This document shows, one piece after another, positions 36,839-42,500 of a stretch of 42,500 nucleotides of DNA (position 1 is its first letter; the number at the start of each line of letters is the position of its first letter). Source of the stretch: Bigelowiella natans CCMP2755 (Eukaryota > Cercozoa > Chlorarachniophyceae); the NCBI GenBank assembly GCA_000320545.1, contig ADNK01003262.1:1-42500 (forward strand), given 5' to 3'. The notes under the pieces are model-generated. The model was not told the DNA's origin, made no database searches, and saw nothing but the letters and a program-made list of their open reading frames with translations. A program made the position numbers and the translations under genes.

Positions 36839-37290
36839 GTGTGTTAAATTGTTAGCATTAGACAGACATCTACACGTACATGCTACATGGATGCTATCTA
36901 GCTAGCGAGGTGCACATGCATGTCGATCGGCGGTGAATAATTCATTCGTGCGATGCTAGGATGCCTAGCTAGCTAGCTAGCTAGCTAGCTATTTGCTCTA
37001 GAGCTAGCAAGATCATAGATGTGCGGCCTAGCTAGCTAGCATCGTAGCCGGCCTGTCGATGCAGCATGCCTATCTTACAGACACATTTCTGTGATCTGTA
37101 AGCTGTGCTTAACTGCGTGCACTACATACACGTCTAGACGTGCGAAACCACACGCTCGCAAGCTAGCAGTACAATATACCAGCTAACCTGGTCGATGTAC
37201 GACATGTCTAGATGTGCGTTCCGCCCAGCAGCACTACTAGCTAGCTAGACTAGACTAGTAGAGCATGAAGAAGATTGGAAAACTCGGTTA

Positions 37291-37350
37291 CAGTAGCAAG
37301 ATGGCATTCATATTAGCATACAATAGCAGGATGGCATTCATACTAGCATA
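37291..37350. repeat. 30-bp tandem duplication
   Basis: Two adjacent 30-bp copies, the first beginning CAGTAGCAAGATGGCATTCA and the second CAATAGCAGGATGGCATTCA, both ending in TAGCATA. They differ at four positions and lie near the right end of island C. Confidence 0.85.
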
Positions 37351-37905
37351 GCTAGATAGGCGCGCATCTTGCTATAGTAGCCAGAAGGCACCCGAAAGAT
37401 ACGATTTTTGAGCATTGAAACGAATTAGAGGGCAATAAACGGATCTTACATCTCAGATGGCCATTGGAAAATGCAGAGACTTTCATCTTGTTTGAAATTG
37501 TTGTTCCAACTACCCTCATTACTGTGAACACATGCTTCTAGACTGCAATGTTTATCAAAAGATAGATGTTCCCAGTGTTTTGATGGATTGTAAAATAAGA
37601 TAAATACGCAAGGATTTCATTCTTAACTCCAATTCGTAACGTTTCACCCATTCACCCATCTTCCTCTGATAGTAATCCCAAATATGATAATCAAAACTAT
37701 TGGTTTTCGGTTAAACGAAAGCCAATTAAAAAACCCTGCTTCATCCACCCATTTTAAAGAATTGTGTATCTAGCTACTAGCTGGTGCGATACCATAATAT
37801 GTCAAGAATGTAGGAGCATATATCTACAGATTCATCGAGGAATTGGTACTAAATTTTGACATTGTGAAGTGAATGTACAGGTAGGCTAAGCCATGGGAAA
37901 GGCAT

Positions 37906-38094
37906 TTATGCCTGGGAGTTAGGTCCACGCTTCTTTCCAGGCCCGGTGGACACGTTCACATAGCGCCTGTTGTACTGCATACGCTTGAAAGCACGTCCTC
38001 TAGGCTTTTTCTTTTTCACCGTTTTGTTAACTTTAGCGGTTTGGTTCTTGACCTTTCCAGCACGAGCAAGCGATCCGTGTACTTTTCCTGCCAT
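37906..38094 (-). CDS. RPS30: small ribosomal subunit protein eS30
   Basis: A 62-aa single-exon frame. [38 protein letters not shown] and [11 protein letters not shown] match eS30 over the whole length. It starts directly at the mature ribosomal protein, with no ubiquitin-like domain in front. In animals eS30 is made as a fusion with the ubiquitin-like protein FUBI (the FAU gene); plants and yeasts have the unfused form, as here. It is a structural protein of the 40S subunit. It is convergent with BUD23 across island C and divergent from MTR4. Confidence 0.95.
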   Translation of the reverse strand: MAGKVHGSLARAGKVKNQTAKVNKTVKKKKPRGRAFKRMQYNRRYVNVSTGPGKKRGPNSQA

Positions 38095-39003
38095 GAGTAT
38101 ATTTTATATAAGATATTAAGATGAAGAGGACTAGGTATTACAAATTTCGTTTGCCTCACGTGGCATGTCAGCCCAACACTCATTCTTTCTTTCAATCGTA
38201 TCCCCCCTCCTCCCTCCATTTTCCCATCTCACCCATGATGCGAGACTTTAGTTTCTGGACCACCGTTGTTAATTATTCGGCCCGGAGAATTAGTCTTCAG
38301 ATATGTGGAAGGAGGTAGAAATAAAATCACCCGCGATTATTACGTAAAATGGAATATTAATGTACATTTAGTTATTAATTACCCACGATTTTGGTAAATG
38401 TTTTGATATTAAGAACAATCTTATCCTTATTTTTCATGTGCAATTTTTGCTAAGATTTGGAATCAGCTTCTATATCATAAAATGAATATATATTTCTATG
38501 TAAACATATATGCGACGTAGATTTACTGTAATATGGGAATCATAGTGGACAAGATTAATCATGATATGAAAAGTAAATCAGGATTTAAGACTAAATATTA
38601 TGAAAGGAGAATGGCCTGTATTTTTGTACTTATGGAAAATTTATTCGGTATTAGAAACACTCCTACATTTTGATTCATAGTGCGCCTGTTTACCTTAAAT
38701 TTAAAAGTGAAAATCCACCATAAGAGATTTTTCCTGACGAAGGCCTGGAATGGTCCAGGAAAACATCAGGAATTACGATCAAATTATCTTACGACAAGAA
38801 AACATATATGTCGTATTAAAAAATATCATTTTAAGAATTAACTAATTTTGAAAGGATATTATTGACAAGTTATATAGATAATTTTCAGTCGTTCTACAAA
38901 AATCGGAGAATATAATTTATTATCATCTCATAAGAAAGCCTTTCTCCGTGTTTGGGTTCCGTGTGGGCCCCGTCGTTCAAAACTCTATAGGCCTGTAAGC
39001 GAG
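38095..39003. promoter_or_regulatory. divergent promoter gap, RPS30 / MTR4
   Basis: About 910 bp between the RPS30 start (minus) and the MTR4 start (plus). It is AT-rich and free of microsatellites and CTAG islands, in contrast to the convergent gap on the other side of RPS30. Neither an exon nor a defined core promoter motif could be supported. A CT-rich stretch near 38195-38235 (CCCCCCTCCTCCCTCC) may mark the RPS30 side. Confidence 0.4.
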
Positions 39004-41581
39004 ATGGATGCCTTCGGTGATGGGGCTTTCGAGGCTTTCGACGCTGACCCACCACCTCCCCCACGCCGAAACAGCAAAGACAAATACCTAGTAAATACTA
39101 TTTCGGGAGATCATGCTACGTCTTCATCCTCCACGAAAGAAACTTTTACAAAGGAGGAAACTGAAGCTAATACACTTGAACAGAGGGTGGTTCCCATCGC
39201 TATTGAGGGATGCCAAGCAGAGACATGCTTTCCACCACTATGGGATATTTCTAAACAAAAACAGGAAATTGAGTCCAAACCCCCTACGAAGCCGGCAAGG
39301 GAGTATCCTTTTACGCTTGACCCTTTCCAGAAGCAGGTGGTGACACACATGCGGATGAAAAGAGAGCATGGATGAAGATTGTCAAAATCTTATTTTCTAT
39401 AGAGTCTGACTATGTGTGTAGATCATCATGTGCGTTTTACTACTCTCTAATAAAATATAATCGGTATTGTACTGCTGCGTATTAAGCACAGCAGCAAACT
39501 GAAAGTGATGAATGTTGCCATTGATATGATTTGCAAAGGCGGTCCAATGTCTGGAAAATAACCAATCTGTCCTCGTATCAGCTCACACATCTGCAGGGAA
39601 AACAGTGGTGGCCGAATATGCAATCGCGATGTCATTGAGGGACCAGCAGCGCGTTGTCTACACATCGCCGATCAAGGCGCTTTCTAACCAGAAATACCGC
39701 GAGCTGCATGAAGAGTTTAAGGACGTTGGCCTTATGACAGGGGATATATCTATTAATCCCTCTGCAAGTTGTCTTGTTATGACTACTGAGATATTGCGTA
39801 ACATGCTCTACCGAGGTTCCGAGGTAATGCGCGAGGTGGCCTGGGTGATCTTCGATGAAATTCACTACATGCGCGACAAGGAGCGTGGTGTTGTATGGGA
39901 AGAAACGCTAATCCTGCTCCCGGACAAAGTGCGCTTTGTGTTTTTATCGGCAACCATTCCTAATGCTCGAGAATTCGCGTGCTGGATCGCTAAGATGCAT
40001 AAGCAGCCCTGCAATGTTGTCTACACCGACTACAGGCCAACCCCGCTCCAGCATTTTGTATGTTAGAAAGATAACACTACTAACTACCACCACTTTAATA
40101 ACTACCAATAGTAGTAGTAGTAGTAATAGCAGGAGGAGGAGGAGGGTGAGCAGCAGCAGCAGCAGCAGAGTAGTGCATGACTGGATACAACACTCTTGTA
40201 GCAGCTGTACAGGAGCAACATCAGTTGATGAGACGGTGCATATACTGATCACCACCATTGCAATCGCATGTGTATGCTGGGACATAATAACTGATATGGT
40301 ATCATCAATGTGTACTTGTGTTTGTTGGGCAGGTATTCCCGATGGGTGGAGACGGTTTATATTGTGTTCTCGACGAAAAGGGTGTCTTCCGGGAACGCAA
40401 CTTCCAAAAGGCGTGTGCCGTACTTAACAACCAGCAGGATAATAATAATGCTGATCCAGAGCGTGGTGCTGGTAGCGGGAAGGGTACCAAGAAGAACAAA
40501 CGAAGAAGGAAAAACAACAAAGCCAAGACAGGACTTGACATTGCTAAGATCGTTCGTATGATCATGGAGCGGAAGTATGACCCTGTCATCGTGTTTAGTT
40601 TCTCCAAGCGCGAATGCGAGGTGATAAGACGCGGGCAAGATAAATTACTACTACGACTACTTTTACTACGACTGACTACTACGACTGACTGCTACGACGA
40701 TGACAACTAATACTACTACTCCTACAACAACAACAACAAAACTAACAACTCCTTTTCCTGCCATATTTATCTGAGAAGATGAATCTGAAACCCTCACACA
40801 TAAACACACACCACACAACACGAATGTAGATGCACATGTGTATTCTTCCTCCTCCTCCTCCTTCTCCTTGTCAAGGCATATGCGATGGCACTGGTAAAGC
40901 TTGACTTCACAACTGACGATGAGAAGAAGATGATCCAGGAGGTTTTTAACAATGCCATTGATTCGCTCTCGGATTCCGACAAAACTTTGCCCCAAATACA
41001 CCGAATGGTGCCGCTTCTGAAGCGTGGGATTGGAATTCACCACGGTGGATTGCTACCTATTCTCAAGGAGCTTATCGAGATTCTTTTCCAAGAGGGACTA
41101 CTCAAGGCTCTTTTCGCTACAGAAACATTTGCAATGGGGTTGAATATGCCCGCCAAGGTAAGATAAGAAGGTGGTGACCGATCATCTGGTCAGTTTACTG
41201 AAATTGTTTCTATTGATGATGTGCAAGTCGGAAAATAAGGAGGTGGAGGAGGAGGCGTTATATAAATACATGATGCTTATTGTAATTCTAATAATTTTAT
41301 CAGTATTATTAATTGTGGCACGACGTATTATTAATATTTACAACAGACGGTGGTCTTCACCAACGTGCAAAAATTCGATGGCACCGATTTCCGATTAGTT
41401 TCAGGTGGGGAGTATATCCAGATGTCAGGACGGGCAGGGAGACGTGGTTTGGATAAACGAGGAATTGTGATTCTTATGATGAATGAAGGACTGGATCCAG
41501 TAAAAGCAAAGGAAATGATAAAGGTTGTTGGATGAAATACTGGGAAAGAACGAAAGAGAGAGAAAGAGAGAGAGAGGGAGA

Positions 41582-41626
<45 letters not shown>

Positions 41627-41812
41627 GGAAAAGGAGTACAGACGATAGCACAATTGCAAGTGAAAGGAAAGAGACGATGAAAAAGAAGAAGAAGATGTTG
41701 ATGAACACCAAAAAGAGTTAGCAAGCATATGAGCGTATACATGGTGTAATTTGACGATGATGATTATGTGCTTCTTGATGGTGATAGCGAGGGTGCTACC
41801 ACCACTACCACC

Positions 41813-41850
<38 letters not shown>

Positions 41851-42242
41851 ACAAGCCCCTCCCCTACGGCGTCTCCTCCTCCCCCTTCCCCCTACTACCT
41901 ACTATTCCCTTATTGTTACTAACAACATTGATCAATACATATATTATTAGGGCTAACAACATTGGTCAATACATATATTATTAGGGCTAACAACATTGAT
42001 CAATACATATATTATTAGGGCCACTCGGATCCCCTAAATAGCTCATTTCACCTTGGATACAACATGATCCTCAATCTTATGCGAGTGGAAGGGACTGATC
42101 CTCAATCGCTAATGCAGCAGTCGTTTCGCCAATACCAACAAACACAAGCACTGCCACGACTCCAAGAAGACCTGTCAAAATTGAAGAAAGATAAGGAGGA
42201 CAAATTCCAATTTCAAGCAGAAGAATTTAAGGCGATAAGCGA
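39004..42242 (+). CDS. MTR4: exosome RNA helicase MTR4, 3' end beyond window
   Basis: Six exons: 39004-39336, 39539-40057, 40333-40620, 40876-41157, 41347-41523, 42019-42242, all in phase. A low-complexity N-terminus of about 90 aa precedes [11 protein letters not shown]. Then follow Walker [10 protein letters not shown] (about 125-133), [30 protein letters not shown], motif II DEIH (217-220), SAT (248-250), [71 protein letters not shown] and [17 protein letters not shown]. These are the RecA lobes and the start of the winged-helix part of MTR4, nearer to MTR4 than to SKI2. MTR4 feeds RNA to the nuclear exosome within TRAMP-type complexes. The arch (KOW) domain lies outside. The last exon ends AGC GA|GTAATT and the next exon is not in the window. 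Confidence 0.95.
41551..41624. repeat. (GA)n microsatellite in MTR4 intron 5
   Basis: AG repeats with a few GGG interruptions, in the 495-bp intron between exons 5 and 6. Ser-Leu frames on the other strand are artefacts. Confidence 0.9.
41920..42021. repeat. 34-bp tandem repeat x3 carrying the intron 5 acceptor of MTR4
   Basis: Three head-to-tail copies of a 34-bp unit that begins TAACAACATTG and ends TATTATTAGGGC. One base differs in the middle copy (GGTCAA instead of GATCAA). Each copy ends with the same TATTATTAG|GGC; the last one is the acceptor that fits the MTR4 frame, with exon 6 starting at 42019. Confidence 0.95.
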
Positions 42243-42500
42243 GTAATTAATAAATTCATTAGATGTGTAATTACAACAAATTTGTAGTACGGTAATTACC
42301 AATAAATCAATAGATTTTCTTCCTTCATCCTCCCACCCATTTACCCATCCATCCATCCATCCATCCATCAGTCAGATAGGATCAACCTTCCTTTTTTTTT
42401 TCTTTCTTCTTCTTCTTCTTCTTCTTCTTCTTCTTCTGACATGATCCAACAACCACCTTCTCTTTGTAATAGTAGTAGTAATAGTAGTACTAGTGGTCAA
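42243..42500. other. intron 6 of MTR4, truncated by the window edge
   Basis: After the GTAATTAA donor the sequence is AT-rich, followed by (CCAT)n near 42346-42369 and (TTC)n near 42401-42437. No exon matching the next part of MTR4 was found before the window ends. Confidence 0.6.

Larger units (their letters stand above)
35958..37390. repeat. CTAG-dense island C
   Basis: The island begins about 15 bp after the BUD23 stop and fills most of the convergent gap to RPS30. Pure CTAG arrays occur at 35960-35983 and 36965-36990, with shorter ones near 36017, 36899 and 37240. CATGCTAGCATG occurs at 36148-36159. It encloses the retroelement-like ORF (36185-36838) and its inverted 3' duplicate. The ORF itself is poor in CTAG, so the island looks like a CTAG-rich frame around an inserted or resident element. 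Confidence 0.8.

Overview
This is a 42.5 kb piece of an intron-rich eukaryotic nuclear genome. The evidence is GT–AG (and one candidate GC–AG) introns in almost every gene, a eukaryotic ribosomal protein (eS30), a CDK regulatory subunit, the nuclear RNA helicase MTR4 and the rRNA methyltransferase BUD23. The organism cannot be named from this window. High intron density, strict strand alternation and very heavy microsatellite load would suit a microalga or other protist (for example a stramenopile), but that is inference.

Layout, left to right: (1) minus-strand spatacsin (SPG11)-like gene, from 12701 down to about 500 and out of the window; (2) plus-strand protease-associated (PA) domain protein, about 13022-16772; (3) minus-strand CKS1, 19074-18733; (4) plus-strand RS-rich SURP-domain protein, 19753-24163; (5) minus-strand SNF2-family ATPase with an inserted SAP domain, 31403-25973, 14 exons; (6) plus-strand BUD23, 32127-35943, 13 exons; (7) minus-strand RPS30, 38094-37906; (8) plus-strand MTR4, from 39004 and out of the window. 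Exons were joined by hand by matching splice sites, reading phase and family motifs. The SNF2 (763 aa) and BUD23 (300 aa) models close exactly in frame.

The eight genes alternate strand perfectly, giving four divergent pairs with shared promoter gaps (about 320, 680, 720 and 910 bp) and three convergent 3'-3' gaps. Each convergent gap, and no divergent one, holds a 0.7-1.4 kb island dense in the tetranucleotide CTAG. The islands share the perfect 12-bp palindrome CATGCTAGCATG, seen at five places. The third island also carries a retroelement-like ORF with a zinc-knuckle-like motif, whose 3' end is duplicated in inverted orientation. This is the most unusual structure in the window.

Other structures of note: eight perfect copies of a 35-bp minisatellite in the SNF2/BUD23 shared promoter; a 34-bp repeat that triplicates a 3' splice site of MTR4; recurrent GTAGTA splice donors, two of them starting a trinucleotide microsatellite; and trinucleotide-repeat tracts (Ser, Asp, Asn, Glu, Thr) that swell spatacsin and the SURP protein but are largely absent from CKS1, RPS30 and BUD23. 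Several genes concern RNA or ribosome biogenesis (MTR4, BUD23, RPS30, SURP protein). There is no sign of an operon; the link between neighbours is shared promoters.
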